Below, one piece after another: positions 12,695 through 12,822 of a stretch of 12,822 nucleotides of DNA. The notes below the pieces were generated by a model. That model was not told the DNA's origin. It was given only the letters and a program-made list of their open reading frames with translations, and did not search any database. The position numbers and the translations under genes are program-made. This DNA comes from Piscirickettsiaceae bacterium. GTDB lineage: Bacteria > Pseudomonadota > Gammaproteobacteria > Nitrosococcales > Methylophagaceae. Location: positions 1-12,822 of the forward strand of contig JABGUA010000123.1 in the NCBI GenBank assembly GCA_018646825.1, written 5' to 3'. Numbering within the stretch: the first letter of the stretch is position 1; every line of letters begins with the position of its first letter.

Positions 12695-12822
12695 TTAAGC
12701 TAAAGCCTGTGCTAAATCGGCAATAATATCATCAGCATCTTCAATACCAACAGATATACGTATTAACGATTGGCTAATGCCTGCTGCTATTTGTGCTTCT
12801 AGCTCCATACCCGCATGTGTCA
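12695..12822 (-). CDS. Cys/Met-metabolism PLP-dependent enzyme, C-terminal 42 residues (partial)
   Basis: The reverse strand from the right edge reads THAGMELEAQIAAGISQSLI, then RISVGIEDADDIIADLAQAL and Ala before TAA at 12697-12695. The pattern H-x-x-M-x-x-E-x-x-x-x-AGI-x-x-x-LIR-x-SVGIED-x-DD-I-x-DL is the C-terminus of the cystathionine gamma-synthase / O-succinylhomoserine sulfhydrylase / homocysteine synthase family. Its Arg is the substrate-carboxylate binding residue in these enzymes. The PLP lysine is outside the window, so I cannot choose between MetB-, MetZ- and MetY-type activities. ppiC follows after 5 nt in the same direction. Confidence 0.85.
   Translation of the reverse strand, partial: THAGMELEAQIAAGISQSLIRISVGIEDADDIIADLAQALA

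Noticed and set aside
1..12822. Mobile element, prophage or defence island
   Set aside because: No transposase, integrase, tRNA boundary, direct repeats or toxin-antitoxin pair is visible; the genes are of housekeeping and envelope type.

Overview
The window looks like ordinary chromosomal DNA from a moderately AT-rich gammaproteobacterium. The assignment is inferred from gene content: a PpiC-type parvulin, a bacterioferritin/Bfd pair behind a Fur-box-like promoter, YpfJ, an RluA-family pseudouridine synthase and an oxaloacetate decarboxylase Na+ pump operon. The last would suit a marine or halotolerant organism. I cannot name the genus. There are no rRNA or tRNA genes, insertion sequences, CRISPR arrays or phage genes that I can see. 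Coding density is high and no gene-free stretch exceeds 300 bases.

Layout. (1) Positions 1-900, minus strand: the start of oadA (running off the left edge) preceded by oadG, with an extended -10 promoter upstream. (2) 1099-3674, plus strand: a short RNase J-like beta-CASP metallo-hydrolase and a geranylgeranyl-reductase-like flavoprotein, separated by a perfect 11-bp inverted repeat. (3) 3671-5246: a DUF2007 protein with a C-terminal RanBP2-type zinc finger (minus), an exported PrxQ/BCP peroxiredoxin (plus) and a MOSC-domain protein (minus). Two tail-to-tail pairs here share one TTAA as both stop codons. (4) 5270-6923, minus: a WHy/LEA14-like lipoprotein, a DUF218 (SanA/YdcF-type) membrane-anchored protein and an exported rhodanese. 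(5) 7106-8492, minus: an unrecognised 118-residue protein and the YpfJ metallopeptidase. (6) 8672-9621, minus: bfr and bfd, each with its own promoter; the bfd promoter is covered by a Fur-box-like sequence. (7) 9809-10648, minus: a DUF1294 membrane protein and a second WHy-domain protein, paralogous to the lipoprotein in (4). (8) 10730-12379, plus: a 549-residue RluA-family pseudouridine synthase with a long coiled-coil N-terminal extension. (9) 12408-12822, minus: ppiC directly behind the end of a Cys/Met-metabolism PLP enzyme.

How the genes may work together. OadA and OadG are two subunits of one Na+-pumping decarboxylase. Bfr stores iron and Bfd helps release it, and their separate promoters suggest the two directions are controlled differently. 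Several products are exported or envelope-associated: peroxiredoxin, rhodanese, two WHy proteins, DUF218, DUF1294 and YpfJ. This may be an envelope/redox-maintenance cluster, but that is inference from proximity.

I did not find a clearly new multi-gene system. The best leads are local: the RanBP2-like finger on a bacterial DUF2007 protein, the paired WHy paralogs, the shared-stop convergent pairs, three strong inverted repeats, a possible Shine-Dalgarno-masking hairpin, and the N-terminal extension of the pseudouridine synthase.
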